DNA of 64,000 bases from Zasmidium citrigriseum (GCA_002786025.1 NHNW01000022.1:124001-188000); one strand, 5' to 3'. Counted from the first letter of the stretch, positions 20,902 to 32,044 are shown. Made by a program: numbers and translations. Notes: generated by a model from the sequence alone, not told the origin.

Positions 20902-22132
20902 ATGCCGAAAGCCAGAAAGACAAACGCTGCCGCCACCGCCTTGAGCTCAGAATTAGGGACTGGCGACTTTGCCATCGACTATAACGCCAAAGGTCGAGCA
21001 ATTCGCAAATGCCGCACCCGCCACCGAGACTCGCCTTTTGAGGACTCTGCCATTGCCATCAGCGACGATGACGACGACATCTTTGAGGACCTAATGGACG
21101 CCGACGAGGTCATTCCAGTCGCACGCAACAAGAAGAGAAAGCGCTCTCCATCGCCCGAAGTGCAGTTACCCTCCGACCACATCGACCAACTATCAGAATC
21201 AGACTCAGAAGAGTCACAACCAGGAACTCCAGCATCGCCAGCACCTGGAGCACTTCCAGGCCACACTACAGTCCACCTCACCGTGAACATTCCAGTAGGA
21301 CATCAAGGTCCCATCACTCTCAACCTCGATCCCAAGACCATCACTCAAGCCGCGTCATATCCCAAAGTAGATCGCTTGACGCAAAGCACATTAGCTCGAC
21401 TGAATGCTCGATCGAATTCGAAGTCCAAGAAGTATGCTGGCTTCCTGGATCTACCGGCCGAGCTGAGGAATGAAATCTACCGCATGATCTTTACCACTCA
21501 AGGAGACATCAACTTTTCACGGCCAGACAACCTCTCTCGAAGCGCAGCCCTCCTCAGGACTTGCCATCAAGTTCACGAAGAAGGTATGGCGATCAACTTT
21601 CACTCTTCACTTCACAGTCTAACATATCCCAGGCCGCAGTATTCTCTACTCAGAAAACCGCTTCAACATCGAACGACGCACGCAACGCTACGGCTCCTTC
21701 TGGGAAAACGAATGGCGCGAACTCGGCTTTCTCAACGTTCGCAAGTTCATGAAGACTATCTCTCCATCCAACATCGCCCTCATTCGCCACATGACTTTCA
21801 TGCTCGAAGACGCCGTGCCCTGCCTGAATCCCGGCATGCGTACCAACGAAGAGCGCCGCTTTGTCCACGACGATGACCTGATCTCCGTGCTCCGTCACCT
21901 GGGAAACTCCGGCCAACTTCAAACTTTGGAGATGCACTTTCATGGCCGTCGACGCGTGGATCGCACGGACGATCGATTTCTGGACTACATGAAGCGCATC
22001 CGGGCTGACACCGTGCGGTTTGTGGAATGGCCGCCGGGCAGCAAGTATCCCAGGCAAAGCAAGCAGGAAGAAGCGGTGAAGACTGCGCTGCTGGCGGCCT
22101 GCACGCGCAAGAGGAAGAAGTTTGATCGGTGA
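20902..22132 (+). CDS. LPxELRNxIY-family (F-box-like fungal) protein
   Basis: Exons are 20902-21583 and 21633-22132, 393 residues, starting MPKARKTNAAATAL. The N-terminal half is acidic and disordered with an NLS-like RNKKRKRSPSPE. The recognisable core begins near residue 180 with FLDLPAELRNEIYRMIF, the motif that opens a very large family of Dothideomycete proteins of unknown function (F-box-like helices), followed by LLRTCHQVHEEG, a splice, then RSILYSENRFNIE and SNIALIRHMTF. By analogy it may be a protein-protein interaction module; no enzyme signature is present. The frame was confirmed across the splice (G|GC). Confidence 0.85.
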
Positions 22133-22172
22133 AGCAGGCGAAAAAGAAAATCTACTAAGCACTAGGATCTTA

Positions 22173-22196
22173 CCGCCGGCTATGCATATGCGGCGG
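22173..22196. repeat. 24-nt inverted repeat after the LPxEL-family gene
   Basis: CCGCCG at 22173-22178 is mirrored by CGGCGG at 22191-22196, with a perfect TATGCATA palindrome at 22181-22188 between them and two mismatched positions on each side. It lies 41 nt past the stop codon, so it may form a hairpin in the 3' UTR. Function unknown. Confidence 0.5.
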
Positions 22197-23010
22197 CAGT
22201 GAGGCTGGACGATATTGACGACAGGGCGAAATATACTTCTTATTGGCATCGATGGCGGCGCATAATTGCAAGACTTATTGCTATTGTTGTTGGCGAAGGC
22301 GTTGGGTTGAGGATTGCTGGTTTGTGTTTTGGGAAGTGCATCATCCAGCAACATCCAAGCATGGCGTTTGCATTTTTTCAGATTTGATGAGGCTTTCTTA
22401 CGTGGCAACAGCCTTTTCAAGCATGACTGACATGAAGTCTGCTGTTACTGTTTCAGGAGATTCAGTAGAATAGAACAACCTTGTATGCACCGAACAACCT
22501 TGGAGGCATGAGTCGAGGACGCTCTCTTCTGTGCGAAATGAAGACAGTTCCGAATTAGAAACATGCGAACTAACGCGAGGGCCAACAACAAACTTCACTG
22601 CCTAATGTCTTTGACAATGGATTGATCGATGCCTGCCTCTTATTATCACCAGCCATGAAAAGCAAGTTCAAAGTCAACAGACTTGAAGCCATCCAAGTAA
22701 TAGCTCAATAACCAATGACCTGCATGACCGGTGAACCCCGTTGATACGTTGTATGACATGCAGGAAGGGAAGAGGGTTCGGTTCGGTACATTGCTTAGGT
22801 TAATAGTTGATCGTTCATGCATGGCTTAAGGGCTGGGATCTACCGATTATACCAAACGCGCTCCAACATAATCGAATCCTGTGCCGTAACAATGACAACG
22901 AAGAATGTCATGTTTGGCATCAGCATTAGAATCCAGCCCTTCGCAATCTCGGCGTCGGAGTCGAGACCGACCGTCGAATGAATCGCATCCTGCCACCGTC
23001 TTTCTCTTCC
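22197..23010. other. Convergent intergenic region, 0.8 kb
   Basis: 3' flanks of two convergent genes. No coding evidence. Confidence 0.45.
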
Positions 23011-25932
23011 TCACTCCAAAGCCTTCGCAGTCATCTTCAAAATCTCCTCGACCTTCTTCCCAGCATTCTCCGGCGCCTTCCGGATGCCCTGCCACATCTC
23101 CCCATGCTTCGGATCGTTCTGCACGCACTTACTCACAATCTCCTCGCGCTTCTCGTCCGTGCCGTGCTGGAGTAAGAACTTGTACCACCACGCCCACGAG
23201 TCGCCGTAGTCCGGGTCGAGGATGACGGCTTTCTGGAACCACGTATCGGCTTTATCGAGTTTACGTTCGCTCCAGAAGATACGCGCAGCAGTGACGAAGA
23301 GGATGGGGTCGTTTTCGATCTTTTGCATGGCTTCGAGGATGCGGGGCTTGCGTGCCGTGCGGGCTTCGAGGTGGAAGATTCTTTCTGCCCAGATCAAGCC
23401 GGACTTGGGGCACTCTTGAAGGGCTTGTGCGAGCTTCTGGTTTGCGGCGGGTGTGTTCTTGACTCGCAGTTCGAGGCGGATAGTCTCTGCCCAGAGCTGT
23501 GGGTTCTTGGGGATGGCAAGTCTGGCTCTGTCGAGGATCGAGCGTGCCTTGACAGTCACACCCATGCGCTCTTCCAGGCGACTGGCCAACAGCCACAGTG
23601 GTACGCTCTTCGGGCAGTTGCGAGTGCCGCTGCTGTACGCTTCACGCGCTTGCGGCAGCATGTTCTTCGACTCGTAGATCTGCCCCTTCATCATCCACAG
23701 CTTGTCGGTCTTGGGGAAGATCTCGAGACCCTCGTTCGCCAACTCCAATGCTCTGTCCTTGTCACCCGCCTGTCTCTCGAAGGCTACGCTCCTAACAAAT
23801 ACACGGTCTGTTCGGGCAGTCCGGCGAGCCCGAGCCAGGAGTTCCCGGGCTTGATCTTGCTGCCCGTTATCGGCTTCAAGCTTGACAGCGGCCAGATAGA
23901 TATCTTCATTGTCAGGATTCTTGTTGAAAGCTGAACCCAAGACTTTCCTGGCTCCTCCTATGTCACCATCGATCCATTTCTCTCTTGCAAACTGCATCCA
24001 CAGCTCGCTTGAGGTAGGTATAGATTGGACGGCGGCCTCAAGCAATTTGAGCAGACTCTCCCTCGTTCCGTGGACCTTCTCCAGATCTGCAGCTGATAGC
24101 CAGACGCTCTTGCGGTTGTAGAATTCTTTCTGAGCGGCACCGTAGATTGCTCGCGCAGTCTCGTATCGGCCTCTGTTAGTTGCGGACTTTGCATCATCAA
24201 GCCATACTTGTTTACGGTCATCGTCCTGGTCCAGACCCCATCCTATGGTGTGCTCGATAATCGCGCGACAGGTGAGTACAGCACCTTCTTCCTCGCAGAG
24301 TTCCGCCTGGGCGATCCAGTCTTCCCGCTTCAACATGGCAGACTCGCGCGCAAGAGCTTTCACAGCGCGATCCATGACCTTGGAAACCATCTGATCGGCG
24401 CCAATTTGCTCTTGCAGGCGAGCGGCCGCAATCCAAATCTCCGAGCTTGCCGGGACAGCTTTACGTGCTTTGTTGAGGACAATCTGCGCTTGGTCGGGCG
24501 TCTCTAGACGTGCGAGAGCCAGCCACAGCTCGACGGATAGAGGAATGATCTCGGTGGCCTTTGCCAGGAGCAGCTTCGCGTCTGCAGGATCCTCTTCCAG
24601 GTTGACAGCTTCTTTCCATATGGCCACAGACTGTGGAATGTGATCAAGCGCCTTCCGCAGGACTCTTTTCTTGGCTGCTGGCATAGTCTCAAGCTTGGAT
24701 GCCTCGATCCAGAGTCGTACCGATGAGTTATTGTTCTTGATGGCTTCAGCTGCGATAATTTTCGCGTTTGCGTTCTCGTTCAAGCGTATCCTCTCCAGCC
24801 AGACATCTTCGCTCTTTGGACACATCTCAGACCCTCTCTTAATGACGTTGCGTGCCGCGACAATCTTTCCGGCGTACTCTTCCAAGCGGGCTGCAGCAAT
24901 CCATCCGGGTCCATGACGAGGATTGGTTTTGATGACGGATTCCAACAACACTCGCGCACGCTTGATGTCACCAACATTTTGTCCAATGTCGCTGATCTCG
25001 GTCTTGCTCAGGCTGGTCAGGTAGCCCTTCGGGTCGATGTTGGTGCTCGTGCCGGCGGTAGTGGCAGTGCCCGATGACTGAGCAGCCTGGTCCAGTCGCA
25101 CTTTCAACACCTTGTCTCGAGCAGCACCGATATCCGCGAAGTTGGTCATGGTGCCGTCTGCTTGTTCGCTTGCGCCACCATTGGCTGCGTCTGTTGCCAT
25201 GCCATCCTCTTGGATCTCAGTGCCCATCTGCGAACCGTCTCTTGCACCGGCCAGAACGCTATCCGGCACTGCATAGAATCTCTGCATCTTGTTCTGCTTG
25301 CTGCGTCGGTTCTTTCCCGTCAAGTCGCCGACTTCGGGAATGTTCTGCCAGTCTTCATCGCTGACAGTCGTAAGGGCTCGCTTTAGGTCGGCGAATTGTT
25401 GCTGGATCTTGGGGTTCTTCGCTTCGAAGTCTTCTCGTTCTTTGCGCTCTCGGTCTTCCCTGTGAGTCCTCAAGTCGGCATACTGTCCCAAACGATCGCG
25501 CTGCAAGTACGATGAACATGGCTTTTCGTGGTGAGGGGAGGTGCTGGGGGAAGGGTGAAGAATAAGAGAGACTAACCTTGCTTGCTTTCTGCGCTTGCCC
25601 ATGCGGGTGTCCACGTCCTGGTAGATCCGGTCGGCTTCGTCATCCTCTCTGTCGTAGTTGCCAGTTGCGAACAGGCCCTCTTCGTTCTCGGCATCTTGGA
25701 ATTGGTCCTCTTCCTCGTCGTCCTTCTTCTTCGTCACGCCATACGCTGTTGGTGGCGCGTTCCCAAGAGCTGCGGCGCGCTTCGCGAGAGCATCTTTGAT
25801 CTGCTCTTCGGTTGGGCCGCTGGCACTCGGTCCAAGATCTGATCGGGTGGTGAAGCCGGTGGCACCACGACCGAGACCGGCGACGTAGTTCTCTGGCGCT
25901 GGTTGCGACAAGAAGTCCTTGCGGCCAGACAT
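23011..25932 (-). CDS. PRP6: Pre-mRNA splicing factor PRP6 (U4/U6.U5 tri-snRNP)
   Basis: HAT/TPR-repeat scaffold bridging U5 and U4/U6 in the tri-snRNP. Exon 1 is 25932-25577, intron 25460-25576, exon 2 25459-23011; 934 residues. The N-terminal PRP1 domain begins MSGRKDFLSQPAPENYVAGLGRG and ends around the KNPKIQQQFADLKRAL and PEVGDLTGKNRR motifs. About fifteen HAT repeats follow (for example ARVLLESVIKTNPRHGPGWIAAARLEEY-type units, PKSEDVWLERIRL, NPQLWAETIRLE). The 117-nt intron is in frame and stop-free. I place it because removing it joins RRKQAR to EDRERKEREDFE, as in relatives, whereas a nearer TTGCAG acceptor breaks the frame. An in-frame extension upstream to 26118 is not family-like and was left out. 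Confidence 0.95.
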   Translation of the reverse strand: MSGRKDFLSQPAPENYVAGLGRGATGFTTRSDLGPSASGPTEEQIKDALAKRAAALGNAPPTAYGVTKKKDDEEEDQFQDAENEEGLFATGNYDREDDEADRIYQDVDTRMGKRRKQARLVSLILHPSPSTSPHHEKPCSSYLQRDRLGQYADLRTHREDRERKEREDFEAKNPKIQQQFADLKRALTTVSDEDWQNIPEVGDLTGKNRRSKQNKMQRFYAVPDSVLAGARDGSQMGTEIQEDGMATDAANGGASEQADGTMTNFADIGAARDKVLKVRLDQAAQSSGTATTAGTSTNIDPKGYLTSLSKTEISDIGQNVGDIKRARVLLESVIKTNPRHGPGWIAAARLEEYAGKIVAARNVIKRGSEMCPKSEDVWLERIRLNENANAKIIAAEAIKNNNSSVRLWIEASKLETMPAAKKRVLRKALDHIPQSVAIWKEAVNLEEDPADAKLLLAKATEIIPLSVELWLALARLETPDQAQIVLNKARKAVPASSEIWIAAARLQEQIGADQMVSKVMDRAVKALARESAMLKREDWIAQAELCEEEGAVLTCRAIIEHTIGWGLDQDDDRKQVWLDDAKSATNRGRYETARAIYGAAQKEFYNRKSVWLSAADLEKVHGTRESLLKLLEAAVQSIPTSSELWMQFAREKWIDGDIGGARKVLGSAFNKNPDNEDIYLAAVKLEADNGQQDQARELLARARRTARTDRVFVRSVAFERQAGDKDRALELANEGLEIFPKTDKLWMMKGQIYESKNMLPQAREAYSSGTRNCPKSVPLWLLASRLEERMGVTVKARSILDRARLAIPKNPQLWAETIRLELRVKNTPAANQKLAQALQECPKSGLIWAERIFHLEARTARKPRILEAMQKIENDPILFVTAARIFWSERKLDKADTWFQKAVILDPDYGDSWAWWYKFLLQHGTDEKREEIVSKCVQNDPKHGEMWQGIRKAPENAGKKVEEILKMTAKALE

Positions 25933-26161
25933 CCTGCGCGACGTTGGTGGAGGGTGTATGGTTGTGAAGAGAAAGGCAGACGTCAAGATGGATTTACTGG
26001 CGCGAGTCATGCTGATGCTAGCGTGGACGGGGTGGGCCGCTCCCGCTAGCGCGACTGCCGCGACATCACGCGTTCTGGGTATCAACATTTCAACTCTCAA
26101 ACATCTCAGAAGAAGCACCTCTCTGCTTCACATTTGCTTCTGCATTACATGTATTTGCTAC

Positions 26162-27945
26162 CTACAGCTTCGACTTATCTTGCGACCACTCCATCTGCTT
26201 CAGCTTCTTCCTCTGAATCTTGCCCGATATCGTCTTCGGCAGGAAGCTGGGCTCCACAAACTGGATCTTCCGAGGATACTTGTACGTCAAGTTCTCCTTG
26301 CAAAACTCTTGCAGCTCTTTCAACAATTGGTCTTGGTCCTGCTTCTTTGCTTGCTCAGTGAGCACGACGAAAGCCTTGACCACCTCTCCCCGGGACTTGT
26401 CTGGCGAAGATACGACTGCGCTCTCGACAACCGCATAATGCTGCTTGAGTGTCGACTCCACTTCGAAAGGACCGATACGGTAGCCAGCAGAGTTGATCAC
26501 GTCGTCTGATCGCCCGACAAACCAGAAGTACCCGTCCTTGTCACGAGTCGCTCGATCTCCGGTGGAGTACCACGCGCAACCGGTATCCTTGCAAGGCCGC
26601 AACTTGCGATCGAGCTTGCCATCTTCGAGATACCCATCAAAGACGCCAAAGAAGTTCGACTGTTCAGTCAGGTCGACTTTGACAGCAATATCGCCTTCCA
26701 CATCGTCTGGCGCTTCGTTCCCGTCGTCGTCGACCAAGTATAGAGGTGTCCCGGGCGACGGCTTGCCCATGCTACCAGGTCGAATCTTGTTCCCGGCAAA
26801 GTTACCACACAGAAGACTTGTCTCGCTCTGGCCATAGCCGTCACAAATCTCAAGGCCAGTCATCTCCAGCCAAAGCCTTATCACTTCCGGGTTGAGCGGC
26901 TCACCAGCGCCTGTGCAGTGCTGCAGGCCCTTCGCTGGCCGTGTCTTGTAGAGCTGGCGCATGTCATCCAGCACCAATTGACGATATACTGTCGGCGGAG
27001 CGCAAAAGCTTGTGATTGGATACTGATGCAGAATCTCCAGTGTATTTCTAGAACTGAAAGGTTGTCGATCGTCATGGATGAACAGACCGGCACCGCAGTT
27101 CCACGCACCGAGGAAAGCCCAGGCAGCTTTTGCCCATCTGCAAGATCAGTGTCAGCGGAGGTATGCAACGACTTGAGCTTTCAAGTGCTTACCCTTGTTC
27201 AGTGAGCACCCAAGACAGCTGCCCTGGCGTCAGGCGATGAAAGTGCTTTCCAGTGTTCGTGTGGGCGAGAGGATACGAGATCTGATTGTGCACCACCATC
27301 TTAGGTGGACCGGTCGTTCCGCTGGTGAAGTATACCATGCATGGGTCCTTCAATGCCGGTTTCGGTCCATTGAAAGTGGCGTCCTGCGGCACTGCCTTGA
27401 GCGCCTCACTTAGAAGTACCACACTCTCCGGGCATTTACCGTCAATCTGGAAGACATGCTTCAGAGAAGGGCAGTTCCGTCTGACTCTGAGAACCTTTTG
27501 CACCGCCACCGAATCTCCGAGGAAGACTGAGGCACCGGATCTGTTCACGCGATACTCAATGTCCTTATCCACGAGGAGAGTAGTGGTAGGACAAAGCACG
27601 ATCCCCGATCGGATGCAAGCTGTTGCAATCTCCCACCTAACCTCGTCAGCTGAGCAAACATTACGACGAATACTGCGCGACCTACCATTCAGGCAATCGA
27701 GGCATGATGATGAGCATCTTCTCGCCCTTCTGGACACCGAGCTCCTCCCTGAACAGGACTGCCAGACGATGCGATTGTTGACGGAAGTGTCCAAAGCTCA
27801 GCTTCTTTTCTGACTTTCGATCCTGGGAGACCCAATGCATAGCGATATCGCCTGGTGGCGGATTCGCGGCCCAGTAGTCAACGACATCTGTGGCGAAGTT
27901 GAACGAACTCGGTCTTTTGAGCTGGGGCTCGAAGTAGTGGGCCAT
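26162..27945 (-). CDS. Acyl-CoA synthetase, medium-chain (ACSM-like) AMP-binding enzyme
   Basis: Exons are 27945-27686, 27636-27193 and 27137-26162 (introns 49 and 55 nt); 559 residues from MAHYFEPQLKRPSSFNF. It activates a carboxylic acid to acyl-AMP and then acyl-CoA. Motifs are the P-loop-like A3 VYFTSGTTGPPKMVVH, the substrate-pocket region FCAPPTVYRQLV, DGYGQSETSLL (A5), WYSTGDRATRDKDGYFWFVGR (A7/A8) and the C-terminal catalytic Lys region LPKTISGKIQRKKLK (A10). The order PEW-WEIATACIRSG after splice 1 matches ACSM proteins, which take medium-chain fatty or aromatic acids. No obvious peroxisomal C-terminal tripeptide (it ends SKL in ...QDKSKL). SKL is in fact the canonical PTS1 signal, so import into peroxisomes is likely. 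Confidence 0.94.
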
Positions 27946-28348
27946 TGCTGCGAAGTTAGATTCCAATCCTTCGCTCTCAAGGCTCCTTAAGTACTCGAGA
28001 TGGGCTCATCCACTACCCGACTTCATCACCCATCTGCCAGCGAGAAGTCTCCACTGCGGATACCAACAGCGAACAAACGAGGACTTTATCACTCATGCAG
28101 GTGCAGATACGAATTATTAATACGCCCCAATACGACAGGCCTCCAGGTGGGTTGCACGGTTGTACGCCTCCCTGGTTCTTCACATGCGGGGTTCGGATTG
28201 GATCTCGGCAACGGCCGACCATGCAGATCGCTCCTTTGAACCGGGCTCCCTTGCCAAGTCAAGTCCTTTCTACAGGAGAACGATCTGGACGAAGGAAAGA
28301 TATCGAGATCAGGTGATTTGCGATTTCAAAGAACCTTGATGGCCCTTG
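27946..28348. other. Intergenic, 0.4 kb
   Basis: Promoter side of the acyl-CoA synthetase and 3' side of the alcohol dehydrogenase, both on the minus strand. No gene seen. Confidence 0.45.
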
Positions 28349-29659
28349 CTATGCAGCAACCTTCAAGACCGCACGTCCTGGCAGCTTGCCCTCTTTCATC
28401 AACTTGATGAATTTGTCAACGTCTCCAAGGTCTCCCTGTCGACGAGAATGACACATTAGTAAAGTGTTCATGATATGCAGTATTGAAGTGCTAACCTTGG
28501 TCAGGATCGGACGAACAATACCTCGGGCAGTAAAATCGAGACATTCCTGGACATCCTGAGAAGATCTGTCAGCCATCGTATCAAACCGGAACAATGTCAA
28601 ACAGACCTTGGTCGTGCCCGTCACGCTTCCAACGATATTGATTCTCTTCATGGCCAATGCCACCGGTGGTGCGCCGGCAATGACATCCCCCGACGTGGGA
28701 AGCCCTACTGCCACCGCCGTACCTCCAGGCCGCAACACCTGGTAACAGATCTGGTAACTCTCCCTGGCCGCAGCATAAACAATACAGCCATGAGCGCCGT
28801 ATGTCGTGAGCTCCATCACCTTGGCTGGGATGTCTTTCACTTGGGTGAAATCGATATACTCCTCCGCGCCGAGTTCTTCGCAAAGCCTCCCCTTCTCCTC
28901 CCCACCATCAACAGCAATGACTCTCATACCCATCGCTTTGGCATACTGCACGCCGAAATGTCTGAGACACATTCATCAGCAAATCCCACCCAGATTCATC
29001 GAAATGAGGACAACATACCCAAGCCCCCCACCAGCCCCCAAAACGACAACCCACTGCCCCGGCCTCACACTCGCCCTCTTACAAGCCGTATACGCCGTAA
29101 CGCCACCACACATAATCGGCCCCGCCTCCTCATCACTCACGCCCTCAGGAATCCTCGTCGCATACCGGCCATCCGTCAAGACATACTCCTGAAACGTACC
29201 CGGCGCACTGAAACCGCTATTCAGCTGCTTGGGACAATGCAACTCGTCCGTCCCGTTCGTGCAGAACTCGCAAGACCGACAGATGGATACTACCCATTTG
29301 ACGCCGGCGCGGTCGCCGGGTTTCCAGATGTGTGCGACGTCGGGGTGTGCGGCGATTACTGTGCCGGCGCCTTCGTGGCCGGCTATGCCGTTTGTTTGGG
29401 GCACTACGCACAAGACCTCAGCATAAGAGATTCACAGCTGCGAGGAGAAAGGATTCATACTCATGGCTATGCCCAAGAACTTCCACTCATCGTGCAACAA
29501 GCTTTTATCACTGGCACAGAGGCCGCTCCAGTTTATCTTGACGAGGATCTGTCCCGGGCCAGGTTCCTGAGGGACGGGCATGTTCTTTACTGGAGCTGTG
29601 GCGTCTTCGCCGGAGCCCTCTCTCACGGCTGCTCGTTGTTCGGTGGGGAGGTTGCCCAT
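28349..29659 (-). CDS. Zinc-dependent alcohol dehydrogenase (ADH1-like MDR)
   Basis: Exons are 29659-29461, 29403-29019, 28961-28607, 28555-28496 and 28435-28349; 361 residues. It oxidises alcohols or reduces aldehydes with NAD. The N-terminal catalytic domain has the Cys ligand in INWSGLCASDKSLLHDEW and the His/Glu zinc signature GHEGAGTVI. The structural zinc cysteines are in SICRSCEFCTNGTDELHC. The Rossmann motif GAGGGLG spans the second splice, and a Gly/Asp segment (VIAVDGGEEK) binds the cofactor ribose. Exon 2 begins at a GTGCGTAG acceptor; the more obvious GCTGAG acceptor breaks the frame, while this one gives IAMMPQTNGIAGHEG as expected. The start at 29659 (MGNLPTEQRAA) is the first ATG of the frame. 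Confidence 0.94.
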
Positions 29660-30325
29660 AATGGTCAATCAACTGGATGAAGGTAGGTGCAAGAAAATGG
29701 GCGGCTTGCTACGAAAGCGTCTTGTCTATTTATCCACACGCTCAGGCGTTCCTCCAAGGACCCCGCAAACAAACCACCACGCGAGTTCGAGCAAGCGAGT
29801 CGGCCAGCATTAAATCCGTCTGGAGCTGTACTGCGGCACGCCATGCGGCGTACGAGACCAGCGGGGTACAAGTCGTCTGAGCTGCAGCTACGGCCTCACT
29901 TTCCAAAAGCGACTCGGCATCGACTCTCAGTAAGCCGTGCTATTCTCACTCTTCTGTTGTACGACGCTGAGATGAGAGACCAGCTGCAGCTCGGAATCTC
30001 TCCATACGTGTCTTCTTGTGGGATCCAAGCATTGGCAGACGACAGACACACGCGGCTTGAGTGCAATGTCCGCCAATCTGGACGAGATCTGGTTGCTGCT
30101 CACTTCCTATGGATGTCTTGAGACGGATGGTCGTGAACCTGTGAGACGCAATGGTGGGACCGCGAACATGACAAGCGGAGAAGGCTGTGTTGGTCGCGGT
30201 AGGTCATCGACGCTGGATGTCGTGAAGGTAAGCAGAGCGCCGATTCCATAGTACAGGTCGCCTCGAATGGTGCTGGGAGCCGACAGCGACTTTAAACCAG
30301 AAATCAACCGCCGAAAAGACGTTTC
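29660..30325. other. Intergenic, 0.67 kb
   Basis: Holds the alcohol dehydrogenase promoter and the 3' flank of RTG2. No supported gene; open frames up to 144 codons (29687-30121, plus) show no family resemblance. Confidence 0.45.
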
Positions 30326-32044
30326 TCACGCCGGTGTCTGAACCTCAACCTCAACCCGATGCCCAATGCCCTCCCGTCCCCCAATCCACCTCTTCCTCTT
30401 CCCCACCCTCTCCACAGCCTTAACTTCCAACCCAAAAACCTCCTCATCCACATCCCCATCAATCGTCGCCTTTAACCCCAGAACTTCTCGCGCCTTATCA
30501 TCTCTCTCCCACGTCGCGCTCAACTTCAACCTCCCTACATTTCCCTCCGTAACACCAGCAGGATAAACCCCCGCGATAAGAGCAGCCACGGCGCCGAGGT
30601 AGTTGATCCACCATAGCGTCCATGGGTTCTGGATAAGAGATTCGAGACTGCGTTTGAAAGTCTCGTCAGAGGGAGAAATTCCACCGCCCCAGCGCGCGCA
30701 GAGAAGGAGGGCGATCAAAGCTCGGGATTCGTGCAGCACGCCGTGGACGCCTGCCAAAACGCCAGACGTCGTTGAGCGGAGGGCGGCGGTAGCTTGGAGG
30801 TCCTTTGAATGGGAGGAGTGGTAGTGGATGAGGTTAGCAAAAGCTTCGAGGAGTTCGGGGGTGAAGGTGGATTTGTAGTCATCCACCGCGCTGTTCGTCG
30901 AACCTGATGGTAAGGAGGCTGCGAGGAGGTCGACTAGGGGCTGTGGGTTGGATTGCATAGCCATCGGTCTCGTGGCCACCACGAGAGGCAGTTCGGATTT
31001 GACCTCTGCCGGAAGGGAGGAGAAGAGGTAGCCTTCTCTTACTCCTCCCTGGCAGAAGCGGACTTCCTTCACCAGAGGCAATGCTTCCGCTAGGACGTTG
31101 ACGAGGAGGGCCACAGCGGGGACTTGTGCTGCCCTTCGGTCTGAAATTCGAAAGAGTTCGTCTTCATCGCGGTCGAGAGAGGCGGCGGCGGCGGCTTTGA
31201 CTTGATCTGTGCTGAGAAATTCTTTTCGACTGACTTTGAAACCGTTGATCACGGGGATAGGGTATGGGTTGACGCGGTGCTGGGACATGAGGACGTAGCC
31301 CCAGCCTCTGAAGCCGCCGCCGGAGAGGTATAATGTGAAGCCGCCGGCTTTCTTCGCCCTTTCTTCGAGTCTGGCGGGGACTTCCAGGCTCTCGTATGCC
31401 AGTTCGATAGCGTCTCGAATTTCCTTCCTCAATTCTGCGACTTTTCCACTTTTCTCGGCTTCAGCAAGCCGTCGACTCATCGCCGCAGCTCCATATGGCA
31501 GACTCACAGCCCCTCTCTCCGGCATGCGTACTTCTTCCTCCCCTCTCTCCTTCACAAGCCAACTCAACTGCGTACTCCCACCGCCCAAATCCATCACAAG
31601 TCCAGAAATTTCCGGCAACGAACTCGCAACCCCCATAGCACCCACTCGTCCCTCTTCCTCCTTCGGCAACATCGTCACTTCCCATCCAACAGCCTTCTTA
31701 ATCCTCGCCCGGAAATCCTCAGAGTTGATCGCCGTTCGTGTGGCTTCCGTTGCTAGGACCTTCACATTGCCCTCTGGAACTCCGAAATCTCGACACGTGG
31801 TTCGGAATTTCTTGAAGGAGGATATCACGGCGGATATGGTGGCGTCTGAGATGGGAATTCGTTCACCGGTGGGGGCGTATTGTGCATCGTATAGAGAGAT
31901 CCCTGCTCGGTGTTGGTAGAGTGTGGGCATGATTCTTTGGGTGGGAGGTTGGAGGGTTGATATTGAGAAACGAATGCCGTTGCTGCCCATGTCGACGATG
32001 GCGTGGAGATGCCGCGGGTCTCGTTCGGCGACCACGACGGCCAT
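30326..32044 (-). CDS. RTG2: Retrograde regulation protein 2 (Ppx/GppA family)
   Basis: Intronless, 572 residues from MAVVVAERDPRHLHAIV. Rtg2 relays mitochondrial dysfunction to the nucleus in yeast (by binding Mks1 and freeing Rtg1/3) and belongs to the actin-fold Ppx/GppA phosphatases. Phosphate-1 is at about residues 15-28 (AIVDMGSNGIRFSI); phosphate-2 is GLVMDLGGGSTQLSW. Other family segments are NVKVLATEATRTAINS, TLYLSGGGFRGWGYVLMS and EVRFCQGGVREGYLF. The frame is open for 51 codons upstream, but family members start at this Met. In filamentous fungi the retrograde pathway itself is uncertain, so its role here may differ. The gene lies 380 bp downstream of the TIR-like gene on the same strand. 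Confidence 0.95.
   Translation of the reverse strand: MAVVVAERDPRHLHAIVDMGSNGIRFSISTLQPPTQRIMPTLYQHRAGISLYDAQYAPTGERIPISDATISAVISSFKKFRTTCRDFGVPEGNVKVLATEATRTAINSEDFRARIKKAVGWEVTMLPKEEEGRVGAMGVASSLPEISGLVMDLGGGSTQLSWLVKERGEEEVRMPERGAVSLPYGAAAMSRRLAEAEKSGKVAELRKEIRDAIELAYESLEVPARLEERAKKAGGFTLYLSGGGFRGWGYVLMSQHRVNPYPIPVINGFKVSRKEFLSTDQVKAAAAASLDRDEDELFRISDRRAAQVPAVALLVNVLAEALPLVKEVRFCQGGVREGYLFSSLPAEVKSELPLVVATRPMAMQSNPQPLVDLLAASLPSGSTNSAVDDYKSTFTPELLEAFANLIHYHSSHSKDLQATAALRSTTSGVLAGVHGVLHESRALIALLLCARWGGGISPSDETFKRSLESLIQNPWTLWWINYLGAVAALIAGVYPAGVTEGNVGRLKLSATWERDDKAREVLGLKATIDGDVDEEVFGLEVKAVERVGKRKRWIGGREGIGHRVEVEVQTPA

Noticed and set aside
25933..26118. In-frame N-terminal extension of PRP6
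   Set aside because: The extra 62 residues are unlike the family, whose proteins begin at the MSGRKDF motif.
28790..29680. 296-codon plus-strand frame over the alcohol dehydrogenase
   Set aside because: It lies antisense to exons with clear ADH motifs and shows no motif of its own.
30366..31919. Several plus-strand frames over RTG2
   Set aside because: Antisense to a well-conserved intronless gene.
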